A stretch of DNA of 64,000 nucleotides from Numida meleagris (lineage: Eukaryota; Chordata; Aves; Galliformes; Numididae), in the NCBI RefSeq assembly GCF_002078875.1, contig NC_034411.1:7634271-7698270 (forward strand). Reading direction: 5' to 3'. The position numbers and the translations under genes were made by a program. This document shows positions 14,241 to 27,123 of the stretch, in pieces. The notes beneath the pieces are model-generated. The model had not been told where the DNA came from. It saw only the letters and a list, made by a program, of their open reading frames with translations, and ran no database searches. Numbering within the stretch: the first letter of the stretch is position 1; every line of letters starts with the position of its first letter.

Positions 14241-15799
14241 AGCATAATGCATTTTCATGTGGGAGATCAACAGCTCCCATACCTTGAGACGGGAAATACT
14301 GAAATGAGAGGGCAACTCTGTGCTTTTGTCTTGGGTTAGGGCAACCAGAATGTGTGCAGGGCACCTTGCAAATGCCCGTGCCCGACTCTCATGCTGTGCT
14401 GGCTCTGCTGGGAAGAGGAGGAGGCACGGGTGTCCGTAGTGAGGGCCATGAGGAGCAGATTGTCATTCTTGGCTCACTGGGATCCACAGGCTACGTGTAA
14501 GATGTGCAGGAAAGCTGGGGAAAGCCAGCGTGTTGTCAGCACATGTAAATGCACAGCCCTATTGGAGAGCACGAAGGGATCTGCAAACCAGGAAAGACTG
14601 AAAGCCACAGACATAAAGCAAATGAGAGGTGCAGGCCCTGCCCTGAGGACGGTGTGACTCGTGCTGGACCTGTCTTGAATGCTCTGAAAATCAAAACACA
14701 CAGATTTGACTTTCATTTCCACGATAAGCTTCTACTAGCCATCCAGTAGTTTCCCTGTGCTGCGTTTCTTCAATTTGCAAAACGAGGCAGTGCTGTCTGC
14801 TGAAACAACAGTCCGTTGTTTGCTTTGCCTGACCGTTACTCCAGCCCCGGGAGCTGCCCTCCTCGTTCAGAGCACCCAGAGCCCTAGCAGCAGCCCCGGG
14901 GGGTGACCCAGTTCCTCCTAGCGTGGCCTAGCGAGCAGTCAGCGAGCAAGGAGGAGACAGCTTCCCAGGGCAGGCAGGGAATTCCCTCTCTGCTCTGGCT
15001 TGCTCATCCTGGTTGTGGCTGAGGGGCTCAGCAATCCAAGTTTGCTTAGCTAGTGGTTTCGTCTGTGCTGGGGAGCCTCTCAGGTATTTCACGGCAACAG
15101 AGAGGGGCTGGACTTCTCCTCGTAGCTTGCTGTGGAGCTCTGTGGTGACAGAGACCCTATCAGTAATTGTTTTTCTGGTGCTGAAGTGCCTTCTAGCTTT
15201 TGCTGCTAATTTTTCTTTCCTGGTGTCATTGCTTGGGGATTAAGGAAGTCATGCAGATCACCAAGATCTGCTAGAAGGAATCTGCAGTGACTCACTTCTG
15301 ACCGTGGACTTCTGCTGGAGGAATGCAGCTGACTTGTTTTTCTTTCGAGTTTTCTTTTCCATCAAAACTTAGTTCCACGTTGAAGATGAGTGAGAACTAA
15401 AGTTAGTGTGATGGGGTAAGAACTCTTTTCAACTTGCGTGTTAAAGCACTGTGGCTCTTCTAAGAAACCAGAGAACTGTTCTTTTCAGAGAACTACTGCA
15501 TCTCCGTGTCTGAGATTAAATTTGAATGCTGGTGAGATCTATCAAATAAAAAGCCCATCTTTCACTCTGTTCAAACTTGGCCTCGTGCCTCAGATACATG
15601 GAGCTTAGCTCAGGAGCAGCTTGCAGTTTGTATCACAAAACCACCCGGTGTAATTCCTGAAGGATGGCGCTGGCTGGATGGGAGAGCTTTACAGCTGGGA
15701 CACGTTACATCTCCCCCGCCGTGTCTGTGTGGTCAGATGGCTGCAGCAGGATGCAGGAGAGTGAGTGGCCACCACGAGGCGGCTGTGGGAGAGGCCGAG

Positions 15800-15920
15800 G
15801 AGGCAATAGCCTTCACGAACCAGTAATTACAGCCTAACGTGTCAGTCATCTTTTTAGCATGAATGTGCATGATATTCATGACGTGAGGCACATTGCTGCT
15901 CTTAACAGGTTAGGTGAGAT
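15800..15920. promoter_or_regulatory. Candidate conserved non-coding element with POU-like palindrome, tentative
   Basis: Contains CAGTAATTACAG near 15,820 and a 7-bp inverted repeat, CATGAAT at 15,858-15,864 and ATTCATG at 15,874-15,880, flanking TGCATGAT. This arrangement resembles dimeric POU/homeodomain sites. No supporting comparison could be made. Confidence 0.25.
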
Positions 15921-16074
15921 GATTCAGGACTGATACAGCTTCTGCAGTGATCAGGTAGTATACATCCCATTATTATTCACTCCTTGTGGATGTCAGATAG
16001 CTTTCTAACAATTCATGGTATCTCTCAAGCTCTCATCCTCTTCTCTTTCTTCTTTTTTTTTTTAATATAATTTT

Positions 16075-16092
16075 ATTATTATTATTATTATT
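16075..16092. repeat. (ATT)n microsatellite
   Basis: Six ATT units directly after a T-rich/AT-rich tract starting near 16,050. Simple sequence with no gene nearby. Confidence 0.9.
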
Positions 16093-19000
16093 CAAACCCC
16101 TCTTGTACACATCCCCCAAGGAGGTGGGAGGGCAGGTTGGTGGGAGATGACTTGGCTTTGTTGGAACTTCGCTTAATGCAGGGTGGGGGCTGAGAAAATG
16201 AAGCAAAATTACGCAGATCCTGAAGGCACAGCAAGTGTGCTACATCACTTGTGAGCATGACTAGAACTGAAAATGAATCACAGCCTTGTTAGACACTGTA
16301 TGTGTCAGTGCATGTGGGCAGAAATATCATTCAGTGAAAGAGAGAGAAAAAGACAGAGAAACCGAATCTTTTAAAGTGCGCTGGTCCCACTGAAGCAGTT
16401 GTAGTATTTAATCTAATGGGTGAGAGCAGGGAAGTGGTGGGACAGCTTCCATAGGATGTGTTGCTACATCAGCTTTTCTTCCTTTCTGAACATTCAGGAG
16501 GAGTCTGGACCTCTCAGCAGTGGCATCTGAAGTTTTTTCTAAACCAGAAAATGCTGTAACTGCAAGTTCAGGTTTGAAGCTGCTTTCGTGTTCATAATAC
16601 AACCACCAAGATTTATTTTGGGGTGAGATTTGAATGTGGAGTTGCTTCAGCCTGCAAGTGCATTTTGCATTAGGAAGCAAATTTGATATGCTCTTCCTGT
16701 AGATTTTTGATGGTGCACACGCACACAAACACACTGGCACACCCATGTGCACATCAAGCTATTTTTCCATATTCCAGTTAACAAAAAATAAAATCTCCAT
16801 TCTGGATCTGTAATCTCAACTCTTGCAGCTGTGTAATTTGAACAGAGCTCATCTCTAAACTGGAAATTGGTTTTGCAGTTAGGCTATATAGGAAAAGAGC
16901 TATGGCAGGTGATTTGATGGAAAGCTACTGGAATCAGCTGACCTCTGAAATCTGCTCTGTGTGTTCTTACTCCAGCGGACGCTTAACACAAACGATAGCA
17001 GTGTTCCTCAAGATGCATTCGTGCCTTCTGCAGGGACCTATCCGTGCCAGCTAGCAAACAACAATCATCTTAAAATTCCCTACCTGGGCACCCAAACTCT
17101 TCTTTGAAGCCAGATGGAGTAAATCAGTGTATTCTTTCACAGATTTTGGCTTTGCGTTTCTGTATGTTGTGCCTAGTCCTGCAGTCTTTTCTTTCCCTCT
17201 TACTTCTCCAGTAAAGCAAATGAGTGCATTCATGGACTATGGATCAGATTGCCGGGTGCTTCTGTCCTCTGGTCTGATACGCCAGCTCTGTATGCGTCTG
17301 CTGAGCACTCATACAGGTGGGAGAACCTGACTCAAATCTGCAGCGTGTATCATGCATGTTTTGGAGTTGTTCTCCTCCACAAAGGGAGCAATCTTACCTT
17401 CCTAGGAAACACTGCAGTTCAAATCTCTCTGAGGATGGAAAGGGGAATTTATCCCCTTTCCTGAAGCCTGAGATCATTGCTCAGCATGAGCTGGAAGCTA
17501 TGGGAAGATGGAGATGCGTTCCCCAAATGACACCTAATGGAAGAGCTTGGTTGTTGACAGCACCAGGCCACTAACGAAAACTTTAAGGAATTTAAAAAAA
17601 AAATAACAACAAAACACCAAACACACACACATAAACCAACAGATTTTTAAAGATTTCCCTGACTACCCTGTTACAAGAATATAAAGTTATTTGTGTAGGT
17701 ATTGTGGGCACTGCAGACTAGACAGGCTCCTGTGAAAGCAAAGATGCTGCTTCACAGCCTGAAGTTTAACAAGAACAAACTTGTGTTGCTTTTTGTTTGC
17801 TTGATTTTATTTTTTTCCTCTTCTCTTGTTTATGTTCCCTTAGTTTCCAGTGCTAGTATGGCTAAATTTCTTGTTGACTGGAGGTTTGCTCTCTTCCAGG
17901 CTGGTCCATGCTGCTTAGTCCCCAGGCTACTTTCCAGTATCTCCTAAAGGCTTTTTATCCTAGTCACCCTTCTGCCTGAATCCACACTGGATAGGAGTTC
18001 TTCTTTCAGTGGGAAAGCTGTTGTCCTGTTTGTCTGACACGTGCAGTGAAGGCTGGAGCAACCCATCAGCCCAGTGAGTTAACGTGAGCTGCAGAAACTC
18101 CAGAAATCCTGAGGTCATGGATGAAAGTGCTTCCTCTGCGAAGTACAGCCTGTGCTTCCTGCTGCCCGTGGCACTTGTTTTGGGGCAGATTTGGATCCTA
18201 GTGCCAGGCTCTTCTGCTGAATATAGGAAGATTTTGTGCAGAAGAAGGCAGGTGGTCTTTGCCAGTAATGTTTGCAGGCACTGGCCCGTGACATCTTGTG
18301 TGATTAAAAGCTGATGATTCTAGACACTAGCAGGAGTTTAAAAAAAAGCAGCTAGAGATGTGTGGCTTCTCCTTTATCCCCCTCCCCACAGACCAGGTGC
18401 TCTGTACTTTCTGAACACAGTGGTTTCTGAACGTTAAGAAGCATGTAAACTGTCTCCAGCTGAGGACACAGCACCGCACCTCCCCCTGCACCAAGAAAGA
18501 AAATAAGAAGAGAAAGAAAAAGAGCAAGAAAGAAAAAACACCGTCAGTAACACTTGAAAATCCTGATCATCACGGGGCATTCCTAGAATGTCCTTGCTGA
18601 ACAGAATGGGAATAGCCTGTGATTTTCTGACTCTTAGATGTGACTGTTTGGGGAGAAAGACAAGGAAGGGATCCATATTTACAACAAGAAAAAGGTTTTA
18701 ATTACTTAGAGCAAGAACACGTTCTGAAGAGTAAAGATTTTAGACTTAATGTGCATGGAACAAAAGGCCGTTGTGTGCTATGTACAAGAGTTGCAGAGAG
18801 TTTGTATTCTGCCCCTTTTTTTTTTCTGTGGGAGTTATTTCCTGTTGTTGACTAGAGTTCTTTATTTAGAACCACCTAGCTACTGAATGATGGCTAGCTC
18901 GCAAAGAGAAAAAGTATGATCAAAACTTTCTAAGGCATATTTCAAGATCTTCTCGCTTGCGTTCATCTGTAGTGGACCTTCGCTAGATAGAAGTTCCAAA

Positions 19001-22000
19001 CAACAAATGCACTTTCTACTCATTAGCAGCCATGACAGCTAACAAAAACGTGCTGGGGGGCTGAGGGCTTTCCCCTGAACATCTCATGGAAGACGGTGTT
19101 TCACTAACAAATGTGGCTTGTCGTAGTTTGTTGTGGTTTGAAAACCAAAACAAAGCCACCAATCGCCTGGTCTCCCTGCTACGAGTAACACAGCGGCATT
19201 TTGAAGGGGCCCTTCCTGATGGACCCCATTATTATGGCAGGAGTGCAGCAAGCACTTGCACGTTCCCAGCTGCTCCAATGAGAAAGCGTTTCCTTTGCTG
19301 AGTGCTGCCAGCAAGAAGAGGTTTCTGGCTGCTGACCTGCATGGGAACAGTATTTGTGTACGTGTGTCGAGTCAAATTATCAGCGTTTTGACTTATGTTT
19401 CACTTCTTCTTTTGCTCCCATGGCATGGGCTGAACATTCAGCTAAGGAAAGTGAGCAGAAGAACAGGTTGAAAAAGAAGACTTAACCTAAAGGTTAACAA
19501 TACTGGGTTATAAATGTGAATATGCAAGCAAAGTAGCTGAGGTTACTGACTTTTTGTTTAGCAGGAATCATGCTAGGAATGTCCCCTGGGTGTGGATGGT
19601 TAGAAAATGCCCTGGGGCATGAGATAGCAGATGGACAGTCACCCCTGCTGTACCAGGCCGGGGTTCTCACCCAGGGGCTGTTGACTTCTTCCAGGCTCTT
19701 GCAAGGAGGCTGGTGCCTTTCTGGGAGACAGCGGGCTGCTCTCACTTCTGCACACAGGTTGTGGGACGGGAGCGATGGCTGCTTGCGCCCTAACAGCAAT
19801 TCACAGCTTTCCTCCTGCAAATAAAACTGATGGAAGCTGGTTAGAAAAGCTGAGGCTCTGCAAGAAAGGGAATCTCTCTGAAGGAGAGAACTCTGGGAGC
19901 CTTCCACCCATCCCTTTGTGCTGGCTGGGAGAAGTGGCTGTCTCAGTTGCTGTGGACTTCAGGGAGCAGCATGCCCCATGCAGCGCCTGCTTTCCCGGCT
20001 CTCTGGCATCCTGCGTGTAGCATAGCTTCTTTTTGCCTTCAAATGCTCTCAGATGCTGTGGGAGGAGAGGATGAGGGTAACCAGGCAGGAGAGCTGCCTC
20101 ACCCCTCTCCCAGAGCCAGTTTTAAGGACGCTGGCTTGCTAAAGTCACTTTGGGAAGAGGGAGAGAGCAAGCAGGAGCTGTGAAAGGATGAACAAGGTAG
20201 CGATAAATGGTGGATCTTTGGCTTTCTCCTTTGTCCTGGTGACCTACTAGAAGTACCGGGAGGGGTTTGCACAGCTTTAATGTATCTTTGGTTGGCAATA
20301 TCGAGTAGGTGTAAACCTCTCTTAGCCTTTGGCTAATGGTCACTATAAGAAGAGCTGCTTTCAAAGTGAGAGCGTAAAAAAAGGTTTGGAGAGAACGTAA
20401 ACGAACCTGTGCTGTTCCCTTTTTCTTTAATAAGCTAACATCCGTTTCTGCCCGTTACAGGGACGGTTTTAGGCAAGGCTGAGAAGTTCAGGCTTCAGCC
20501 ACAGTCTGTTTACGTGCACATACAATACGGGCTTTTGCTGACTCTTAGTCGTGCTAGTGAGGGAACTGAGGGAACGCAGAGAGAGAAAATGAATCATTAC
20601 CACAGCCCCTGTCACTACAAGCACCCGATATGCACATTCCCTCTTTTTAAAAATCTCTCCTTTGCTCGTGATTAATGAATTCACGCGTTTTGTGAAGGGT
20701 TAAACCGGAAAGATTTGTGCATTCATTGCACTGACTCAATGAGTGCTGTTCTAGGTGGTCTTTGTGTATTCGTAGTGGAACAGCATGGCAGTGGGTGTTT
20801 ATGCTACATTTGATGTTCTTGTGATAGTTGTTGGGGTTTTTTTTTTGCCAGCTTCTTTTTCTTCTCTTCTAATTTTGGCTCTGCAGATTCAAACTGTTTT
20901 ATTGGGGTTTGGGGTTTTTCTAGAAGAAGTTGTGTAGGTCACTCGCTGCCTAAAATTAGACCCCCAGAAAGCTGTCTGTCTGAAAGGAGTTCAGATTACC
21001 ATCATCTGTAAAGAATTTTGCACCTGGGACAGTTGGAGGAAGGATTATTGCTGCAAATGTGGATTACCTTGAAAACCTCTGTGTCTCACTTGGTAAACAT
21101 TGCTGAATCTAATGGTTCTACGAAGCCAGTTGGAAACGACATGCCCAAGCCCTCCGAAGGGTGTAGGAGCTTGATATGCTGTACCGGTCCTGCCAGTAGA
21201 AGCTGCTAGAGATTGGGTGCATTTGATTGGATGACAGTGTACTAACTAGTGTTTTCATTTAAGTAAGGGCTGAAATGTATTTTTCTTTTTTTTTCCCCGG
21301 TAGTGCATCTGAGCATGAGCATCTTATTCTCCAGTGACGTGGTTTTGAGTGCTGTGTAAGATTTGCAGCGCTACGTCACCCTACATCAACACCGTAGCTA
21401 CAACACCATTTAGCTTGTGCCATCGCAGCCTCAAACACCCCAATACTGCTGCCCCATTCTTTAGTGCCACACATCTGAGCAGGAACCTCCACGTCTGTAA
21501 GCCGCTCATCACCTGCTGCTGGCCCCTTTTGGTCTATCAAGCCTTCGGCATTTCAACAAGCTTGAGCAGTGCTGAACGTATTCCAGCGTGCCTATGCAGA
21601 CAGGCTTCTTCCAGGTTTCAGATGTGTTTAAGAAGGCAGCAGGGTACGTCTGCGCTCCAGAAATGCACGGCTCCACGCAGAGCTTGGCTTCAGAAAAGGA
21701 GTTGCCGTGTGCTAAGCCAGGTTGGAGGGGTTGCTCTCCTGTGGGGAACGGGGAGCAGAGCGTCCGTCAGCGTCACAGCCGTGGTGGCACCCTTTGTGTT
21801 AATGAGGCACATGTGTGGCTCTCGTGTTTGACAGCCCTGTGTTGTGAAGGTTTTCAGGATCAGGTTGGGATTGTGCTGGAGTCTAGTGGGTGGCCTAAGG
21901 CTTCTGGCTTGATTTCAGTGACATCTGTTTACACCAGTGGTTAATTAGGCCCGAAGACCGGCCATCTCTCTGTATTTTTCCCCCCTGCTTCTGTGTTGTT

Positions 22001-24159
22001 GCTGTTTTCCTTTATTTGAAGTATTCCCTCTTGGTAGTAAAACAGAGCCTTCAGTTCTATCTGTGGATTTTTTTTCTCTGAATGTACTGGCCCCCACTAT
22101 TAGATGTGTATCAGAGTATCGACCTAGCCTCTCTTCAAAGAAGTAACTAAATGTTCCAGAAGAGAATGGCTTGTGCCTTGGAGAGAGGCTGCAGAGTGAG
22201 CACTGAAAGGAAAAAGAAAGTAAATGCAGCATTTCACAGCCCCAGACTGTCGAAAACTTAACGCAATGTGAAGCGCAGTCCACTGCGTCTCCAGAAGCGT
22301 GAGTGCAGAGCAGAGATGGACTGAGGATCCTGTGTGCTGTACAGCTTTGGTGTGAACAGTCCGGCCTGGCTCCACGGTGAAGCACATCTCGCCAGTGGTG
22401 CAGCCTGAGCGGAATATGGGGAAAAACAAGGGCATCTATGAAAAGGCAGAAAGACGTGCGAGGACACGGTGATGGCAGGCACCACACACTTTGTCAGGGG
22501 ACGGAGCTTTCCAGCTGGAGCCACAATGATGCACACCAGCAGTCTCCCAAGCACTGGGAGTGCGCAGGGAATTACAGAGGGAGGGAGTCATCTCAGTGCA
22601 CGAGGAATGCAGCAAAACCTCCTCTGACTAAGCCAGCTAATGCACGTTGCATTTTTTTTTTTCTTTCCTGATGATCCTGTTCCGTAATATTTCCTTAATA
22701 ATTTAATATGGGAAGAGTAACAGCCCTTTTGCAAAGTGTTCAAATCGTGAAGTCTCTCGCTGTCAGACAAAACCTTTCCCCTCTTGTCCTTGAAATGCTC
22801 TGGGGATTTTTACCAGGTATAACTACTTTAGCTAAGGTGTTGTTTGTTTAGTTTTGGGTTTTTTTTTTTAATTCCTTAATGAATTCACCATGTGGCACAA
22901 CCCTTGGTCCTGCCAAGCCTCAGCTTCGCGTTACTAGACTCTATGGGCCTGATCCTGCACCACTTGAAGCCACAAGCAGTTTTTGGGAACAGACATTGGC
23001 ATCGAAATCTGCAGAAAGTCTTAGAATAAGCAGACAGAGGAGGTTAGTTGCGCTCAGAACATTGATTCATGAGCTCCATGGTTTTTGCATCTCTGTTCAT
23101 TTTACCTAAGTAAGACCAACTGCCCAATTGGACATGTAATATATGATGCCGCATTACAACTAAGGCTGCGTTTGGTCATACTCATTAATTAAACTGATTT
23201 CTCCTGTATTTTTTTTTTCCTAGAGAACTAACAGAGAATGATAATTAAGCATATTATGCATTCTAGGGAATGGTGTTTCTCCTACTGCCACAGAAACATT
23301 AGAGGAGAAAAACAGGAACTAAAGCAGAACATTTTAAGAAAAAAAGAAACAAAAGCTAAAATTGGAGTGAGAAGGGGGAGCACTCCTTCCTTCTGTTTCA
23401 GCTGATTCCTCTGTGCCTCGGGCCGTGCGTGGCTGCCTTGTTACAGTGGGTGAGTTGCACCAGCAGGAAAAAAACAGAAGCCAACCGAAATCTAAAGCAA
23501 AGCAACCCAGCTTTCCTCAGGTGCAGCTCCTTGGTGATGCGCAACCGCAGACTGCAGTAATGCAGCACCCAAATGTATTTTATTTATTTTCTGAGAGGAT
23601 GGCTTTTATTTGCAGCTGACCCTTGCTTGAGAAAACCACTAGTGCTTCAGTGCAGGTGCTGCTGCTGAGCGTCTCTCCCTGCTGCTCCAGTGCTGTTGCT
23701 GCTGTCATCGCCTGGCCACGGCCCCCTCCAGAAGGCCACGACTGACCCTGAACTGGCCTCAACGGGGATGTCTTGAGGCTTTGTGGTGGTTAATGATGTT
23801 TAATTCACGCCTTCACTTGTGGGCTTCTTCCCCGTGGGATCTGCATTGCACGGTGGACAGCGCTGCACCAGTGGGACGAGCATGCTTGGCTGTAGGCAGG
23901 CCCCTAGGTTAGCTCTCCCCAAGTTATTGGTGCTGGTAGGGTCTTACTTTGCAAGAAGTTGTCTGCTGGAGGGCAGTATTAGGTGCTTGCCTGTCGCCTC
24001 CTGCGTGCACTAATGCCACAGTTTCCAGGGAGAGAATGAAGATGTTTTGTTCTTACAATTACCTGGTGAAACCTTGTAGTGTTAATATGTACTGCAATTA
24101 GAAAGGCCAGGGATGCAATTAGGAACTGAAGAAACAGTTCACTGCATCTTTCTTTATTC

Positions 24160-24185
24160 TTTATTTATTTATTTATTTATTTATT
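24160..24185. repeat. (TTTA)n microsatellite
   Basis: About six TTTA tetranucleotide units in AT-rich intergenic DNA. The flanks (24,040-24,300) contain several ATTAG/TAATT-type cores and may be constrained, but this is not shown. Confidence 0.9.
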
Positions 24186-25966
24186 GAAAAACTTGAGGGG
24201 TGCCGATGTTCCAGTGCACTAAAGATTGCCCGTTTCCTAATTAGCACTCACGTTGATAGCCAAAGATCACCTGGCAATCTGTAATATTTCTAATGAATTG
24301 TCCTAAGAAGTCTGGTGTCTGTTGTCCCCTCCCAATCTTTGATTTGTCTGTTAACTGATTTACATTTAATACAGGATGGCTTTTTAATGATCTAAAGGAG
24401 ACTGGGCCTCATTCAGGCAAACTTTGACCATCAATTCTCAAAGACAGTGCTGTGTTTGAGCTGTGCCTGTGGCACGCCTGTGAAACCCTACAGAGAAACA
24501 CAATTTGGTTCCTTCTCTTGTAGCGTGTTACCCTCTTGTGCAAGCAGCTCAGTGGCCTGCTCCTTGCAGGCATGGACAGTTTTCCTCCAGCTCCTGCAGC
24601 TTCTGGGAGCCTCTGCCAACTCACTTCCCTGCCCGGCGCTTCGTGGCTCAGGCGCAGGCTGTTTCTGCACTCACTGACATGTTTGGGCAAATTGCTGGGC
24701 CTTGCAGACACCTCCTGGCCAGACTGCTGTGGAGCTGAGCTTCCCAACCAGAAAAGTCTCCTGAAATCCAGGCCATGGGAGTTGCAACCGGCAGTAGGAT
24801 TGTTCTCTGTTTCCTTACCTCGTTCTGGAGGGGGACGCAGCAAAGCATAGGCAGGAACTCCGCTCGGATCGATTCGTGTTGTGACCTATGCTCGTCTGAG
24901 AGTGCTTCTGAGCATGGATGCAGGTTGTACTCGTGTTCGGAGGAATGATCTGCGTTACAGTGTGACTATAAACTCCTGCCAAGAAAGGCCCAGGGGAGTT
25001 ACAGTAGGAAACAGAAGGGGCCGTGAGTTTTCTCTTAGACTAGCGTAAAATTGGAGCAACCTAGCAAAGTCACGAGTGCTCAGAGCTCACACTTTGGTAA
25101 AGGCTTAGGCCTTTTGCTGCCAAATATTACATGGCAAGACTGAGGCCTTGCATATCAGAGTGGAGCCCAGCTGCTTATTTAGCAAATGTTTGTGGTTATG
25201 CCTATAGTCCCGGTGATAGCGTGCACACACCCAAGCACAGTGGCTGTAAGTCTGCTGTGGACTTTGAGCTCCAGAAGGCAGGCACTGCTGGGCTGGATGT
25301 GTCCTCAGCACGGTTACACCGCCAGATCCCACTGTGGTACATGTCCAGAGCAAAACAAACGGGGAAGATCTATGCAGCCCATATCAGAACTCGCTGCTTC
25401 TGCTGGACTGCACGCAAGGGAGCAGGGAAAAACGTAGTATTGTAATGAGGGAGCAAAGGGGTTAGGATTTACAGGACTGTAACTACACAAGGCTTCATTC
25501 TGCTCTTAAATATGCCAGGGAGAGCTCAGAGCCATCGCTGCAGTTGTCCCCCCACTCACCAACGTAAAGGGCGCAGAACGTGACCCTGACATATGGCTTC
25601 AAAAAAACCCCAAATTGATGAAAATATCTGACTGTTCTGGCTGTCTCTTGAAAAGGCTGAAGCTCGCTGGGCAGGCACCCCTTGAGTTCTAAAGAAAATG
25701 AAGCTTTTCCCTTCATTTAGTGATATTTGGTAATGCTGCCTATAATTTCGGAAGTCTTGCTTGCTGAATTTCAGCACCTGTCTGCTGGGAGGTATCCAGC
25801 CTGGGGAAACCCTGCTTTTAATTTCTGCTGCCTGCTGATCTAGTCACTTACCAGGGACAGAACTCTGAGGAGAGGTGAGATGGGGCCATGCTCATGGCGT
25901 CAGTGGTAGGAAATAGCAGCCTCGGAGCTTTAAACCCCAGCTGCATGGGGTCCCTTCAGTTGTCAT

Positions 25967-26000
25967 TTTAAGAGTATATATGTATGAGTATACTCTTAAA
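25967..26000. repeat. Perfect 12-bp inverted repeat with 10-bp spacer
   Basis: The left arm TTTAAGAGTATA (25,967-25,978) and right arm TATACTCTTAAA (25,989-26,000) are exact reverse complements with a 10-base spacer. It lies about 180 bp before the SERTAD2 CpG island. The bases just outside the arms do not pair. It could extrude a small hairpin or bind a dimeric factor; it is too short for a typical microRNA precursor. Confidence 0.85.
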
Positions 26001-26276
26001 CCCGTATAATACAGGTCAAAGTGATCTTTTTTTGTGCAAGTACCATTCTTTTCATTTCTCTGGTTGCAAACGGAACTGTTCCTAGCTTGGCCTTCAGCTT
26101 GACTGATCCCAAATTGTTACGGGACCTTCAGAGCCTACTGCCTAAGCGATAGTAACGAGTAAGCATCGCCTTTCTGGTAGTTCTTCCAGCTCTGTCGGCC
26201 CGGGGTCCGAGCGCTGGAGCGGAGCGCTGGAGGCTCGGTGCCGCCGGGGCTGCGGGTCGGGCACGGGCACGCGTGC

Positions 26277-26320
26277 AGGAGGAGGAGGAGGAAGGAGGGA
26301 GGAGGGAGGCGGGGGAGGAA
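26277..26320. repeat. (GGA)n purine tract in the promoter island
   Basis: A pure purine stretch of GGA and GGGA units (one C at 26,310), on the plus strand. Together with the CCT tracts downstream it gives the promoter strong strand asymmetry. Such tracts can bind Sp/KLF or MAZ proteins and form triplex or quadruplex DNA. Confidence 0.85.
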
Positions 26321-26427
26321 GGCCGGGGTGAGGCGGGGCCGTGACGCGGGCCGGAGGGCGAGGAGCTCGCCGGAGCCGCCCCTGGCGTCAGCGCTGGCGG
26401 CAAGGGCTGGAGCCGGGGCTGCTCCCG

Positions 26428-26522
26428 CCTCCTCCTCCTCCTCCCTCCTCCTCCTCCATTGTATAATGCTGCGTGATCGCCGAGCGGAGGCTTAAATCCT
26501 CCTCCTCCTCTTCCTCCTCCTC
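26428..26522. repeat. Paired (CCT)n pyrimidine tracts around a TATA-like site
   Basis: Two CCT-repeat tracts (26,428-26,458 and 26,497-26,522) flank the TATAAT-like sequence and the first ATG of the putative first exon. They are reverse-complementary in character to the GGA tract at 26,277. If transcription starts before 26,497, the second tract becomes part of the 5' UTR. Confidence 0.8.
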
Positions 26523-26619
26523 CGCACCCCGGCGCAGCGCGGGAGCGCCATATGGAGCTGCTGTGAGGGGCGAGAGCCGGCGCCCCGCGTGCTCGAGTTG
26601 CCGGCTGGAGCCGCATGTG
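26480..26619 (+). other. SERTAD2: SERTAD2 non-coding exon 1 (predicted; 5' end uncertain)
   Basis: The 3' boundary is placed at 26,619 because ATGTG followed by GTGAGC is the best splice donor in the island. The coding exon begins with a strong acceptor at 40,751-40,752, so a non-coding upstream exon must exist. The 5' end is a guess, a little downstream of the TATA-like sequence at 26,462. The exon carries short upstream ORFs (26,552-26,566, and 26,466-26,495 if transcribed). Other donors in the island (for example near 26,820) remain possible. Confidence 0.5.
26552..26566 (+). other. Upstream ORF in SERTAD2 5' UTR (M-E-L-L-stop)
   Basis: A four-codon ATG-initiated frame ending in TGA inside the predicted first exon. 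The context has G at +4 but C at -3, so initiation would be moderate. With the ATG at 26,615 (see findings) it suggests that translation of the main ORF is subject to upstream initiation. This depends on the first-exon model. Confidence 0.4.
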
Positions 26620-27123
26620 GTGAGCGAGCGGGGCTGGGGGCGGCGGCGGGGGGACGCGAGGGGGGACGTGATGGGGGGACGTGGGGCGGCCCCCGCCTGG
26701 GCGGCCACTGGAGCTGCGCGCTGCCGGCGGCTTGTCCCCGCTGCCGCCCCCCCGGAGCGGGGCCGTGCCGAGCCGAGCCGAGCCGAGAGCTGCTCCGGCC
26801 GGAGAGGGGCACGGGGCAGGTGCGCGAGGCTCCCTTCAGTTCCAATCGATAAAAAGTACGTCGCGCGCCGCATCCCGCTGCGAGGAACCTCGGCGCGTCA
26901 TTCCAGCCGGCGGGGTGCAGCCTCACCGGGAGCTCCCAGCGAGAGCGAGGGGCTGGGGGCACCGCGGGTTGGCTGCGAGAGAGCTGGGGGTCGTGGGGAG
27001 CTTCTGCTCTGCTGGAGCGAGGCTGACATATGGCCGGGCATGCCTGCACCCCTCCTGGGCTGCGTTAGGGCAGGGGATTAGCGGGTCTTCCCCCCCACGC
27101 TCCCTGATAGCGCAGCCAGGAGA

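Larger units (their letters stand above)
8546..26180. other. Intergenic DNA upstream of the SERTAD2 promoter
   Basis: No protein-coding gene is recognisable in this 17.6-kb stretch. Open frames are short (mostly under 110 codons, longest about 180 codons at 21,945-22,487 minus) and lie on both strands without codon structure or homology that I recognise. It contains microsatellites (about 16,075 and 24,160), a perfect inverted repeat (25,967-26,000) and several AT-rich, homeodomain-motif-rich patches that I list separately as possible conserved non-coding elements. Confidence 0.6.
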
